Assembly: GCA_963839995.1 (NCBI GenBank)
Contig: CAWIXH010000007.1
Location: 62,001-126,000 of the forward strand
DNA from: CAWIUB01 sp963839995
Lineage (GTDB): Bacteria > Actinomycetota > Actinomycetes > Mycobacteriales > Jatrophihabitantaceae
Direction: 5' to 3'
Length of the DNA stretch: 64,000 nucleotides
The notes below the pieces were generated by a model. It had not been told where the DNA came from, searched no databases, and saw only the letters and a list, made by a program, of their open reading frames with translations. Numbering within the stretch: position 1 is the stretch's first letter; the number at the start of each line of letters is the position of its first letter. The position numbers and the translations under genes were made by a program. Shown here piece after piece: positions 16,844-25,993 of the stretch.

Positions 16844-18208
16844 TCACCCTCGGTAGTATCCGTCGGCCACTGTTAGCGCGTCGTCGAGAATCGCCATGCC
16901 TTCTCGGATCTCCTCCGCGCTGGTCGTGCACGGCGGGACGACATGGGTGCGGTTGAAGTGGACGAACGGCCACAGCCCGCGCTGCTTGCACGCCGCGGCG
17001 AACTCGTTCATCGGCGCCGCGTCGGCGCCGGAAGCGTTGAACGGGACGAGCGGCTCGCGGGTCGTGCGGTCGCGCACCAGCTCAACGGCCCAGAACACGC
17101 CCAGACCGCGGACCTCGCCTACGCTCGGGTGCCGGGCCGCGAGCTCGTTCAGTGCAGGGCCGATGACATGCGAGCCCAGCGTCCGCGCGTGCTCGACGAT
17201 TTCCTCCTCGCGGAAGATGCCGATGGACGCCACCGCCGACGCGCAGCCGAGCGGATGCCCCGAGTAGGTCAGCCCGCCGGGGAACGCGGTGGTCGCGAAC
17301 GACTCGGCGATCTCGTCAGCGATGATCACGCCGCCCAGCGGGACGTAGCCGGAGTTGACGCCCTTGGCGAACGTGATCAGGTCCGGCTTGGCGCCCCAGC
17401 GGTCCACGGCGAACCACTCGCCGCAGCGGCCGAAGCCGGCCATCACCTCGTCGGCGATGAACAGGATGCCGAACTCGTCGCAGATCTCCCGGACGCCGAC
17501 CAGGTAGCCTTCCGGCGGCACGAGGATGCCGTTCGTGCCGACGACCGGCTCGAGGATGATCGCCGCTATTGTGTGCGCACCCTCGAGCATGATCAGGTCA
17601 CGCAGATGGGCGAGGGCGCGCTCGGATTCCTCGGCTTCGGTCGTCGCGTGGAACGCCGAACGGTACAGGTAGGGGCCCCAATACCGGACCACGCCGGGGA
17701 TTCCCGGCTCGTTCGGCCAGCGCCGTGGATCACCCGTGAGCGTGATGGACCCGGCCGTCGCCCCGTGATAGCTGCGGTAGGCCGCGAGGATCTTGTGCCG
17801 GCCGGTATGCAGCCGGGCCAGCCGGATCGCATTCTCGTTGGCCTCGGCGCCGGCGTTGGTGAAGAACACCTGGTTGAGGGTGCCGGGTGCAAGCTCGGCG
17901 ATCAGCCGCGCGGCTTCGCTGCGCGCGTCGTTGGCGAACACGGGGGAGATCGCGCAGAGCTTGGCCGCCTGTTCCTGGATCGCGGCGACCAGTTTCGGGT
18001 GCTGGTAGCCGATGTTGACGTTCACCAGCTGCGAGGAGAAGTCCAGGTACTTCGTCCCGGCGTAGTCCCAGAAGTGGCTGCCCTCGGCGCGGGCGATCGG
18101 CAACGGGTCGATCAGCGCCTGCGCGGACCAGGAGTGGAACACGTGCCGCTTGTCGTCGGCCTTGACCCGCGCCGCGACCTCGCTGGCGGCGTTGAGCAGA
18201 TCGGTCAT
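16844..18208 (-). CDS. Class III (omega) aminotransferase
   Basis: A ~454-residue PLP enzyme of the ornithine/GABA/beta-alanine aminotransferase class. Landmarks: FFTNAGAEANENAIRLAR, SYHGATAGSITLTGDPRRW, FIADEVMAGFGR, and the PLP lysine in ITFAKGVNSGYVPLGGV. The ATG at 18208 overlaps the stop of the upstream dehydrogenase gene (ATGA), which decides the start over a longer frame. It probably turns an omega-amino acid or amine into a semialdehyde for the neighbouring dehydrogenase; beta-alanine, GABA or taurine-like substrates are all possible. Confidence 0.9.
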   Translation of the reverse strand: MTDLLNAASEVAARVKADDKRHVFHSWSAQALIDPLPIARAEGSHFWDYAGTKYLDFSSQLVNVNIGYQHPKLVAAIQEQAAKLCAISPVFANDARSEAARLIAELAPGTLNQVFFTNAGAEANENAIRLARLHTGRHKILAAYRSYHGATAGSITLTGDPRRWPNEPGIPGVVRYWGPYLYRSAFHATTEAEESERALAHLRDLIMLEGAHTIAAIILEPVVGTNGILVPPEGYLVGVREICDEFGILFIADEVMAGFGRCGEWFAVDRWGAKPDLITFAKGVNSGYVPLGGVIIADEIAESFATTAFPGGLTYSGHPLGCASAVASIGIFREEEIVEHARTLGSHVIGPALNELAARHPSVGEVRGLGVFWAVELVRDRTTREPLVPFNASGADAAPMNEFAAACKQRGLWPFVHFNRTHVVPPCTTSAEEIREGMAILDDALTVADGYYRG

Positions 18209-19695
18209 CGCGTCCTCGGGAAGCCTAGGTCGACCGTCGATGTCGCGGGGTCGGGCCACCGCGCTGTGACGACCTTGCCACGGGTGTAGAAGTTCACGCC
18301 TTCCGGGCCGTACATGTGCGCATCCCCGAACAGCGACGCCTTCCAGCCGCCGAACGAGTAGTAGCCGACGGGCACCGGGATCGGGACGTTGATGCCGACC
18401 ATGCCGACCTCAACGTCGAACTGGAACTGGCGCGCCGCGCCGCCGTCGCGGGTGAAGATCGCCGTGCCGTTGGCGTACTCGTTGGCGTTGATCAGCTCGA
18501 GCGCCTCGGCGTAGCTGTCGACACGCACCACGCTGAGGACAGGGCCGAAGATCTCGTCGGTGTACACTGACATCTTCGGCGTGACACGGTCGAGCAGTGT
18601 CGTGCCGAGGAAGAATCCCTCGGCGGGAACGTCGGATTCCCGGCCGTCGACGACGACGGTTGCGCCCGAGTTCGCACCTTCCCCAATGTAGCCCGCGACC
18701 TTGTCACGGTGCTCGCGGGTGATCAGCGGACCCATGTCGGTGTCGGGATCCGTGCCGCTCCCGATCCGCAGCTTCGGCAGCCGCGCGGCGATCGCGTCGA
18801 CCAGCCGATCGCCGACATCGCCGACGGCCACCGCCACCGAGATCGCCATGCACCGCTCGCCGGCCGCGCCGTACGCCGCGGACACCGCGGCGTCTGCCGC
18901 CATCTCGACGTCGGCGTCCGGCAGCACCAGCATGTGGTTCTTCGCGCCGCCGAGCGCCTGCACGCGCTTACCGTGGGATGTCCCGGTCTGGTAGATGTGC
19001 CGGGCAACCGGCGTCGAACCGACGGAGCTGACGGCCGCGACGTCGGGATGCGCAAGCAGCGCGTCGACGGCTTCCCGGTCGCCCTGCACGACGCTGAACA
19101 CACCGTCCGGCAGGCCGACCTCTTGCCACAGCCGAGCCAGCAACAGCGAGGCAGATGGGTCCTTCTCACTCGGCTTCAGCACGAACGCGTTGCCGCAGGC
19201 GATGGCGTTTGCGCACATCCAGAGCGGCACCATGGCCGGGAAGTTGAAGGGCGTGATGCCGGCGACCACGCCGAGCGGCTGGCGGATGGAGTAGACGTCG
19301 ACCCCGGCGCTGGCCTGTTCGGAGAACCCGCCCTTGAGCAGTTGCGGCACCCCGGTCGCGAACTCGACGTTTTCCAACGCTCGCGCGACCTCGCCCGCAG
19401 CGTCCGAGAGCACCTTGCCGTGCTCGGCAGTGATGATCGCGGCGAGCTCGCCGGCGTGCGTGTGCAGCAGCTCGCGGAAGGCGAACAGTACCTCGGCGCG
19501 GCGCGACAGGGAGGCCAGTCGCCATTCAGGGGCGGCGGAGACCGCGCTGGCGATCGCCGCATCGACCTCGGCGGCCGAGGCGAGGTCCACCTCCCCGGTC
19601 TGCACGCCGGTAGCCGGGTTGTAGACAGGGGAGGTGCGGCCGGAGGTCCCCGGCGTGACGTGGCCGTCGATCCAGTGCGAGATGCGCGTCGTCAT
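18205..19695 (-). CDS. mmsA: CoA-acylating (methyl)malonate-semialdehyde dehydrogenase
   Basis: 496 residues of the aldehyde dehydrogenase superfamily, MmsA type. It starts ISHWIDGHVTPGTSGR and has GVVAGITPFNFPAMVPLWM, the cofactor region FVLKPSEKDPSAS, and the catalytic Cys in AAGERCMAIS. MmsA converts malonate semialdehyde to acetyl-CoA or methylmalonate semialdehyde to propionyl-CoA. ATG 19695 is chosen; the upstream extension is not family-like. With the overlapping aminotransferase it forms a coherent two-step route for beta-alanine or a related omega-amino acid (inference). Confidence 0.92.
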   Translation of the reverse strand: MTTRISHWIDGHVTPGTSGRTSPVYNPATGVQTGEVDLASAAEVDAAIASAVSAAPEWRLASLSRRAEVLFAFRELLHTHAGELAAIITAEHGKVLSDAAGEVARALENVEFATGVPQLLKGGFSEQASAGVDVYSIRQPLGVVAGITPFNFPAMVPLWMCANAIACGNAFVLKPSEKDPSASLLLARLWQEVGLPDGVFSVVQGDREAVDALLAHPDVAAVSSVGSTPVARHIYQTGTSHGKRVQALGGAKNHMLVLPDADVEMAADAAVSAAYGAAGERCMAISVAVAVGDVGDRLVDAIAARLPKLRIGSGTDPDTDMGPLITREHRDKVAGYIGEGANSGATVVVDGRESDVPAEGFFLGTTLLDRVTPKMSVYTDEIFGPVLSVVRVDSYAEALELINANEYANGTAIFTRDGGAARQFQFDVEVGMVGINVPIPVPVGYYSFGGWKASLFGDAHMYGPEGVNFYTRGKVVTARWPDPATSTVDLGFPRTR

Positions 19696-19762
19696 AGCCG
19701 CATCGTACGTCCCGGGGCACCGCATCGACCGGGTCCCGCGAACCGCGATCGAGGCTTCGGCA

Positions 19763-20974
19763 TCACAGCTCGTTGAGCGGGACCTCCCGGTCGGCGAGCC
19801 GCCCAACGTCGACCTGACGCCCGGCGCGCACGAGGTCCTGGATCTGGTCCGTGACGTCCCATACGTTGACGTTCATGCCTGCCACCACGCGGCGGTCCGC
19901 CAGCCAGAACGCGATGAACTCCAGCCCGTCCCGGTCGCCCCGGAAGACGACCTGGTCATAATCGCCCGGTCCGGCGTACCCGGCGTACTCCATGCCCAGG
20001 TCGTATTGGTCGGTGTAGAAGTACGGCACGCGGTCGTAGACGGCCTCGCGGCCCAGCATCGACCGGGCCGCGACAGCCGGCTGGTTGAGCGCGTTGGCCC
20101 AGTGCTCGACGCGGATGCGCTTGCCGAGGACGGGGTGGAAGGCGTTGGCTACGTCGCCGACGGCGTAGACGTCCGGGTCAGACGAACGCAGGTGCTCGTC
20201 CACGACGATGCCGTTGTCGACGGTGATCCCGGCCGCCTCGGCAAGCTGCGTGTTCGGGGCGATGCCGATGCCGGTGACGATGGCGTCGGCCTCGACGAGG
20301 CTGCCGTCACCGAGCTGGACTCCGCCCGCGACCACCTCAGCGACCTGGGCGCCGAATCGCAGGGCCACGCCGTGGTCGCGGTGCAGGTCGGCGAAGACCT
20401 GCGCGACCTCCGGGCCCAGCACGCGTAGCAACGGCAGTTCGGTCGCCTCCAGGACGGTCACGTCGACGCCAGCGAGCCGGGCGGCGGCAGTCACTTCCAG
20501 GCCGATCCATCCCGCGCCGATCACCGCGACCCGGGTCGCGCCCCGCAAGGTGTGCTTGAGCGACTCGCAGTCGCCCACACTGCGTAGATAGCACACTCGC
20601 GGGTCGTCGGCGCCGGGCACCGTGAGGCGACGCGGCGACGATCCGGTGGCGACCAGCAGCTTGTCGTAGCCAACCTGGTCGCCGTCGACCAGCGTTACAG
20701 TGCGCGCGCCGCGGTCGAGCGCGACAGCACGTTTCCCGAGCATCAGCTCGACGTCGTGCTCGGCATACCACGGCGCCGGGTGAACGAAGATCGTGTCCCG
20801 CTCGGCCTTGCCCTGCAGGTACTCCTTGGACAACGGTGGCCGTTCGTACGGGTACTCGGCCTCTTGCCCGACGAGCACGAGCCGCCCGTCGAAGCCCTCC
20901 GCCCGCAGCGCCTCGGCCGACTTGGCGCCGGCCAGGCTGGCCCCCACAATCACGAACGTCTGCTGCGTTGCCAT
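19763..20974 (-). CDS. FAD-dependent pyridine nucleotide-disulfide reductase (ferredoxin/rubredoxin reductase type)
   Basis: 403 residues with two dinucleotide folds: FAD site TFVIVGASLAGAKSAE at the start and NAD(P)H site VAVIGAGWIGLEVTAAA near residue 147. YPYERPPLSKEYL, the DVYAVGDVAN flavin-contact motif and a C-terminal reductase domain complete the ferredoxin-reductase type. It likely passes electrons from NAD(P)H to a ferredoxin serving an oxygenase; no ferredoxin gene is adjacent. It lies upstream of, and co-oriented with, the semialdehyde dehydrogenase, separated by 67 bases. Confidence 0.9.
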   Translation of the reverse strand: MATQQTFVIVGASLAGAKSAEALRAEGFDGRLVLVGQEAEYPYERPPLSKEYLQGKAERDTIFVHPAPWYAEHDVELMLGKRAVALDRGARTVTLVDGDQVGYDKLLVATGSSPRRLTVPGADDPRVCYLRSVGDCESLKHTLRGATRVAVIGAGWIGLEVTAAARLAGVDVTVLEATELPLLRVLGPEVAQVFADLHRDHGVALRFGAQVAEVVAGGVQLGDGSLVEADAIVTGIGIAPNTQLAEAAGITVDNGIVVDEHLRSSDPDVYAVGDVANAFHPVLGKRIRVEHWANALNQPAVAARSMLGREAVYDRVPYFYTDQYDLGMEYAGYAGPGDYDQVVFRGDRDGLEFIAFWLADRRVVAGMNVNVWDVTDQIQDLVRAGRQVDVGRLADREVPLNEL

Positions 20975-21052
20975 CTGTCACGTCCTGTTGTCCTGTCTAG
21001 TGGCGGCTCGGGGTTCTCGGCCGGCAAGCGACCTCGACGGTAGTCCACCCAG

Positions 21053-21160
21053 GAGCATGTCAACATCAACCGCAACGGGGAGCCGGCAGCCGTCCTGGTG
21101 TCCCAGCCTGATCTGGCCGCATTGCGAGAAACCGAGCGCTGGAGCGTCGAGGCTCCACAC
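21053..21160 (+). pseudogene. Remnant of a Phd/YefM-type antitoxin
   Basis: A short frame translates to VNINRNGEPAAVLVSQ followed by PDLAALRETERW, which is the strand-turn-helix part of a Phd/YefM antitoxin. No start, N-terminal strand or C-terminal tail is present and no toxin follows. It reads as a decayed fragment. Confidence 0.5.
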
Positions 21161-21283
21161 GGAACTCGCATCGTTCAGGGCTGCCGCGAACGGGCTCGGT
21201 GGGCCCTCACCCGCATCCGGTTGCCGCACCGCTCGTCCGAGCACCAGCGTCGGTGGCCGGTTGGCTTTGCTTGTCGGCAAGGC

Positions 21284-22663
21284 CTACTGAGGTTGGATGT
21301 TGTGGTTGCGGGCGAACAGGTTGCCGGGGTCGTACTGACGCTTGACCACCGTGAGCCGCTCATAGGTCTGCGTTGGATAGATCGCGGCGACATCCTCCTC
21401 GGTGGCAGAGGCGAGGAAGTTTGGGTAGGCGCCGTTGATGTGAGGTGCGAGTCTCCCCCAGATTGCTTCCAGAGCTGGACGAGCGGCGTCGACGACCGGC
21501 TTCGGACCCGCGGTGACAGTCACGAACATCAACTCCGCTTGGCGGTGCGCGTAGGCGGTGGCCTCGTCGGGGACTCGGGATACCGCACCGCCGACGCTGC
21601 GAACGGCGATGACCGGCGACCGCTGCGATGCCCCAACCTCGACGAGGATCTGCAGGACCTCGGCCACCGATTCCTGGTCGACGAAGGCGCTTCGGGTCAT
21701 GAACCGGATGCCAGGCGCCGGGGTCGCTCCGTCCGCCAGCGTGTCCGCATAAGGTTTCAGCGCGATATCGTCCTCGATCACCGTGCCGAGCCGGCGGATC
21801 GGGTCGATTGCCAGGGCTGCGAGCTCCGGGTGATCGCCGTCGAAGACGACGTAGATCTCGACCGGCGCGTCGGGTCCGCCGGCGAATGGATTGGCGAAGC
21901 CAGCGATGGAGGTGAGCTCTTCGGGGGCGGTGCGGAGATAGTCCGCCCAACCCTGCAGCACGGCGGCCGCCTCCGATGCCGGGAAGGCGATCTTGCCGTG
22001 GAAGACGTCTGTCGTCGGGTGTGCCACGAACTCGAAGGCGGTCACGATCCCGAAATTGCCGCCGCCACCGCGAACCGCCCAGAACAGCTGCGGGTTCTCC
22101 TCCGCGCTCGCATGCACGACCTCTGCGTTGGCGGTGACCACCTCTGCGGCGACCACGTTGTCCAGGGCCAGACCGTACTTCCTGACCTTCCAGCCGATGC
22201 CACCGGTCAACGTCAGTCCACCGACACCGACGCTCTTGGTGTCGCCCGAGGAGATCGCCAGGCCGTGCGGGGCCAAGGCCGCCGTGACCTGCCCCCAGGT
22301 GGCGCCGCCGCCGATCCGCACCAGGTGACGTTTCTCGTCGATGATCTCCACGTTCGCCAGCTTGCTGAGGTCGATCACGACCCCGTCGTCGTTGGTGCCG
22401 AAGCCCGGAAAGCCATGGCCGCCGCCTCGCACGGACAGCAACATCCCCGCGCTGGCAGCGAATCTGACACCCGCTTGCACGTCCCCGACGCTCGTGGGCC
22501 GCAGAACATGGGCCGGACTACCCGAAGCCAATACCGAGCGCCTAGCCGATTCGTACTCCGCTCCGCCTGGTTCGATGATGTCGCCGTCGAAGTCACGGCG
22601 AAGGGTTTGTTCGATCATGTCGCCGCCGAAGTCACGGCGAAGGGTTTCAAGCGCTGAGCTCAT
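21284..22663 (-). CDS. FAD-binding (berberine bridge/BBE-type) oxidoreductase
   Basis: 459 residues. The FAD-binding PCMH domain includes SVRGGGHGFPGFGTNDDG near residue 76 (covalent-flavin His region), GGGATWGQVTAAL, SSGDTKSVGVGGLTLTGGIGW and RGGGGNFGIVTAFEF; the BBE C-terminus ends RQYDPGNLFARNHNIQP. Such enzymes oxidise sugars, alkaloids or other alcohols with oxygen. ATG 22663 has a GAAGGAA ribosome site six bases upstream. The frame continues 51 codons further up, but that extra part is a truncated alpha/beta-hydrolase fragment. Residues ~5-30 contain a 13-residue tandem duplication. Confidence 0.88.
   Translation of the reverse strand: MSSALETLRRDFGGDMIEQTLRRDFDGDIIEPGGAEYESARRSVLASGSPAHVLRPTSVGDVQAGVRFAASAGMLLSVRGGGHGFPGFGTNDDGVVIDLSKLANVEIIDEKRHLVRIGGGATWGQVTAALAPHGLAISSGDTKSVGVGGLTLTGGIGWKVRKYGLALDNVVAAEVVTANAEVVHASAEENPQLFWAVRGGGGNFGIVTAFEFVAHPTTDVFHGKIAFPASEAAAVLQGWADYLRTAPEELTSIAGFANPFAGGPDAPVEIYVVFDGDHPELAALAIDPIRRLGTVIEDDIALKPYADTLADGATPAPGIRFMTRSAFVDQESVAEVLQILVEVGASQRSPVIAVRSVGGAVSRVPDEATAYAHRQAELMFVTVTAGPKPVVDAARPALEAIWGRLAPHINGAYPNFLASATEEDVAAIYPTQTYERLTVVKRQYDPGNLFARNHNIQPQ
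22573..22650 (-). repeat. 39-bp tandem duplication inside the BBE oxidase gene
   Basis: Two adjacent 39-base units (22573-22611 and 22612-22650) differ at only a few positions and encode TLRRDFGGDMIEQ and TLRRDFDGDIIEP. The unit keeps the frame, so the protein simply gains 13 residues near its N-terminus. Confidence 0.85.
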
Positions 22664-22708
22664 GACGTTCCTTCCACACAGGAGAATCCTCGTTATCCGA
22701 ACTGGCCG

Positions 22709-22816
22709 GCTGCCGTGCATCAGCACGACTGCTGGGCGGTAGCCCACCCGGAGGTAGCCGATCGGGCCGCCGTCCCAAGAGGTAACGAAGCTGCTCGTCA
22801 TCTCGGCGGTGGTCAT
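22709..22816 (-). pseudogene. N-terminal fragment of an alpha/beta hydrolase
   Basis: The upstream extension of the BBE frame translates to SFVTSWDGGPIGYLRVG followed by a PAVVLMHGS strand, which is the first two strands and oxyanion HG motif of an alpha/beta-hydrolase. The protein then loses similarity and runs into the oxidase gene. The catalytic Ser, Asp and His regions are absent. Confidence 0.6.
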
Positions 22817-22937
22817 TCGCAGGTGCGAGCCCGAACGTGTGCGTGATCCGGAATGTGACCGCTGAGCCGTTCGGGTCCATTTCGTAGCTGCCGACTTGCG
22901 GTCTTGCGTTCTCTCGTCGCGTTGCTGATTTCGGCAT
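22815..22937 (-). pseudogene. N-terminal fragment of a YceI-like lipid-binding protein
   Basis: ATG 22937 has an AGGAGA ribosome site at proper spacing and encodes 41 residues including GSYEMDPNGSAVTFRITHTF, which resembles the first strand pair of YceI proteins (xYxIDPxHSxVxFxxxH). The reading then breaks and passes directly into the alpha/beta-hydrolase fragment. A deletion joining two genes is the simplest explanation. Confidence 0.5.
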
Positions 22938-23078
22938 TGCGGTGGACGTCTCCTAATGACGATGCCTACGAGGGTGTTGCTGGCCCTTCCAGCGTCAGGC
23001 GCAAGACGAGCCGAGACATCCGCCAGTTAGCCGATATCGACCTGTGTCGTTGCCGGGACGACCCGGCAGCGCCCAGCG

Positions 23079-25928
23079 TTACCGCTGGCCGTCTCGGCGC
23101 TGGGCTACCTCTGCGGCGAGTTGGGCGCGGGTGGTGAGACCGAGCTTGGCGAAGACGTGCGCGAGATGGGTTTGCACGGTGCGCCGGGAGATGTACAGCC
23201 GGTCGCCGATTTGCGGGTTGGAGAGTCCTTGGGCGACCAGGTCGGTGACGGTGCGCTCGGTCGGTGTCAGGCTCCGCCAGCCAGTCTTTGGCCGGCCGCG
23301 CGCTCCCCGGCGGCCGCGGCGGATGCCGGCCGCGCGAAGCACGGCCTCGGCTCGGGCCAGATCGCGGGCCGCGTCGAGGCGCTCGTAGATGCTGATCGCC
23401 TGGTCCAGCAGTCGCTGGGCCTGATCTACCTTGCCTTGCCGAGCGTAAGCGGCTCCAGCGTCCTCGCAGCTGAGCGCGAGCTCCAGCGGCCGGGTGCCGG
23501 AGGCGTACGCGTCGACGGCGGCGCGCAACGTGTCGGCGTCGTCGGCGGCCAGGCCCTGGCAGCGCAGCGCCACTCCAGTCAGCGAGCGAGCCTCCGGGTT
23601 CATCTTCGCGAGCTCGGCGACCGCGGCTGCCACGTCTCGGGCCCGCGCCTGATCACCAACGGCGAGGGCCAGACGGACAAGATCGGGTCCGAGCATCCGA
23701 TACTCGAGAGTGAGCCCCTTTCGGGCGCACTCATCCCAGGACCCGGCCAACGTCGCAAACGCATCGGCGACGTTGCCGTCGGCTTCCAGGATGAGTGCCT
23801 GGGCCAACAATGCCCATTGCGCGCGGTAGACAACTCCCGTTTCGGCGAGCAGGCGTATGGCCGCGTTTGCGGCTTGCTTCGCGCGGCTGAGGTCGTTGCG
23901 GTGCAGGCTGATCAGAGACGACACGCTGTGGCCGAAGATGAGGACGAAAGCCTGCCCGCTCTCGTCGGACAGCTTGACGTCTACCTCGGCGATCGAGTCA
24001 TCCCACTCGCCGGCTATGAAGCCTTCGAACGCGCGCACCATCAGGTACCCGGGCAACTGCCAGCCGAGGCCGAGCTCATCGCTGATCCGCTGCCCGGCTT
24101 CGAGGGCGGTTCGTGCCTCCGCGAGCCGGTCGAGCTGGAGCAGGATCAGCGCGCGAACAGCATGGAGCGGAAAGCGGTGTCCCGTCCTGCTCGGGCTCTC
24201 GTCCGCCAGCCGCACGGCGTCATCGACGATCTCGATCGAGTCCATGAGACGGCCCCGCAGCTCTGCCACACCGGCGAGCGACGCGCACGCCCGGGCGAGA
24301 GTGACGTGGTCCCCAGCCCCAACCGCGGCGGACCGCGCCTGTTCCGCAGCGGCGGCTGACTTGTCGAGGTCTCCCATCCACCGGTGGGCAACGCTGGCCC
24401 ATCCCAGCGCGCTGGCTCGCTCCGTCTCGCTGAGCGCCGATGAGGTGGTCGCGCCGTCCAGTTCGCGCAGCGCGTCATGTAGGCGGCCGGCCACGGCAAG
24501 CGCTTGTCCGAGGCAGATGCGCGCGCGTCCGTCCGCTCTCGGATCATGACCACGATCCAGCAGGGCACGGCAGACGCCACTTGCGGAGGCGACCTGGCCA
24601 GCCCGCATCAGGTTGCCGGCTTGTTCGACGAGTGCCTGATCGCGGTCGGGGTCGGTGGGGGTCATCAGCTGGGTGGCTTGGCGGAGGAGGTCGGCGGCGA
24701 CGTCTGGCGAGGTGGGGGCGGCGTCTCGGGCGGCCTTTGTCAGCCAGCTGATGGTTTCCGGGTCGCCTGGGGTGGCAGCGCGGGCCAGGTGCTCAGCGAC
24801 GTGGAGGGCGGGGGCACCGGATTCGGCCAGGCGATGCCCGGCCTCGTGGTGTAGTGCGCTTCGCACGCTGCCGGGAAGGTCCTGGTAGATGGCCTCGCGG
24901 ACGAGGTCGTGGCGGAACCGCAGCCGACCGCCATCATCTTCCAGGACGCCGACGCGAACCGCTTCGGTTAGGGCCACGGATAGGTCCAGGGCGGAGCGGC
25001 CGGTGACCGTGGCCAGTTCGGTGAGGGTGAAGGGGGAGCCAACGATGCCGGCGACGCGCAGCGTCTGCAGGGTGTGCTCGGGCAGGAAGCTGAGCCGGCG
25101 CAGGATGGTCAGCCGCAATGTCGGCGGCAGCGCGGGAGCGGTCACCTCGGCCCGCCCGTCGCTGGTGCGGATCGCGCCCTCCTGGGTGAGCGCGGCCAGC
25201 AGCTCGGTGACGAACAGCGGGTTTCCCGCTGCGCCGGAGACCTCTGCCAGCAGCCCCGGGCTCGGCTCGGCGGCCAGCGCGTCGGCCACCAGCTCGGCCA
25301 CGTCCGGCTCGGCCAGGCCGTGCAGGGTGAGGTGCTGCCCGCCCGCTGCCTGCAGCGCACTGAACAGCCGGGTCAGCTCCGGGCCCCGCGGAGCGGGCCG
25401 CAGGCAGCCGAGCAGCGCCACCGGCAGGTACGCCAGCCGGCGGCTGAGCGCACCCAGAGTAAGCAGGCTGGACGGGTCGGCCCACTGCAGGTCATCCACG
25501 CCGATCGCCAGCGGCCCGGCCAACGCCAGCTCCTCGGCGAGGTCCACGAAGGCGTCCACCGCGCGGAACCGCAGTCCGGGATCGCTGGTCACGGTGATCG
25601 GATCTCGCTCCCCGCCGGTGGCCAGCAGCCGAGCAATGGCCGCCCGCCGCGGATCCGGCGAGGACCGGACGCACTGGAAGGTACCGGCCACCAGGCCGAA
25701 CGGCCGGGACTGCTCCAGCTCACCCGCCCGCCCGGCCGCCACCTGCATACCCCGGTCGCGCGCCTGGCGCAGCACCTCGTCCAACAGCCGAGTCTTGCCG
25801 ATCCCCGGCTCGCCCTCGATCAACATGATCGCCGGGCTACCCGACGCAATCCGGTCCAGGGCCGCACCCAGGACCGCCATCTCCGTCCTACGCCCACGCA
25901 GCTGTAGCGCCGGCGCGGACGTGCCCAC
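23079..25928 (-). CDS. Large ATP-binding LuxR-family regulator (LAL/MalT-like)
   Basis: 949 residues. The N-terminal AAA-type ATPase has Walker A IEGEPGIGKTRLL near residue 38 and Walker B AIGVDDLQWADPSS near 141. A long helical TPR-like middle follows, and the C-terminal LuxR helix-turn-helix reads LTPTERTVTDLVAQGLSNPQ then RRTVQTHLAHVFAKLGL. Regulators of this class sense a small ligand or partner protein with ATP. It starts at GTG 25928. Its control target is not evident; neighbours are catabolic oxidases. A decayed partial paralogue lies just upstream. Confidence 0.92.
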   Translation of the reverse strand: MGTSAPALQLRGRRTEMAVLGAALDRIASGSPAIMLIEGEPGIGKTRLLDEVLRQARDRGMQVAAGRAGELEQSRPFGLVAGTFQCVRSSPDPRRAAIARLLATGGERDPITVTSDPGLRFRAVDAFVDLAEELALAGPLAIGVDDLQWADPSSLLTLGALSRRLAYLPVALLGCLRPAPRGPELTRLFSALQAAGGQHLTLHGLAEPDVAELVADALAAEPSPGLLAEVSGAAGNPLFVTELLAALTQEGAIRTSDGRAEVTAPALPPTLRLTILRRLSFLPEHTLQTLRVAGIVGSPFTLTELATVTGRSALDLSVALTEAVRVGVLEDDGGRLRFRHDLVREAIYQDLPGSVRSALHHEAGHRLAESGAPALHVAEHLARAATPGDPETISWLTKAARDAAPTSPDVAADLLRQATQLMTPTDPDRDQALVEQAGNLMRAGQVASASGVCRALLDRGHDPRADGRARICLGQALAVAGRLHDALRELDGATTSSALSETERASALGWASVAHRWMGDLDKSAAAAEQARSAAVGAGDHVTLARACASLAGVAELRGRLMDSIEIVDDAVRLADESPSRTGHRFPLHAVRALILLQLDRLAEARTALEAGQRISDELGLGWQLPGYLMVRAFEGFIAGEWDDSIAEVDVKLSDESGQAFVLIFGHSVSSLISLHRNDLSRAKQAANAAIRLLAETGVVYRAQWALLAQALILEADGNVADAFATLAGSWDECARKGLTLEYRMLGPDLVRLALAVGDQARARDVAAAVAELAKMNPEARSLTGVALRCQGLAADDADTLRAAVDAYASGTRPLELALSCEDAGAAYARQGKVDQAQRLLDQAISIYERLDAARDLARAEAVLRAAGIRRGRRGARGRPKTGWRSLTPTERTVTDLVAQGLSNPQIGDRLYISRRTVQTHLAHVFAKLGLTTRAQLAAEVAQRRDGQR

Positions 25929-25944
25929 TCACCGGATATTACTG

Positions 25945-25977
25945 AGTAGGGGCTCACTCGAAGTAGGGGCTCACTCG
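25945..25977. repeat. Two 16-bp direct repeats upstream of the LuxR gene
   Basis: AGTAGGGGCTCACTCG occurs at 25945-25960 and again at 25962-25977, separated by one base, in the short gap between the full-length LuxR gene and its remnant paralogue. It may be a duplication scar or a regulator site. Confidence 0.7.
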
Positions 25978-25993
25978 GCGGCGAGCTGGGAGC

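Noticed and set aside
16943..18289. 448-codon forward frame opposite the aminotransferase
   Set aside because: Antisense of a well-conserved PLP enzyme; composition is typical of a shadow.
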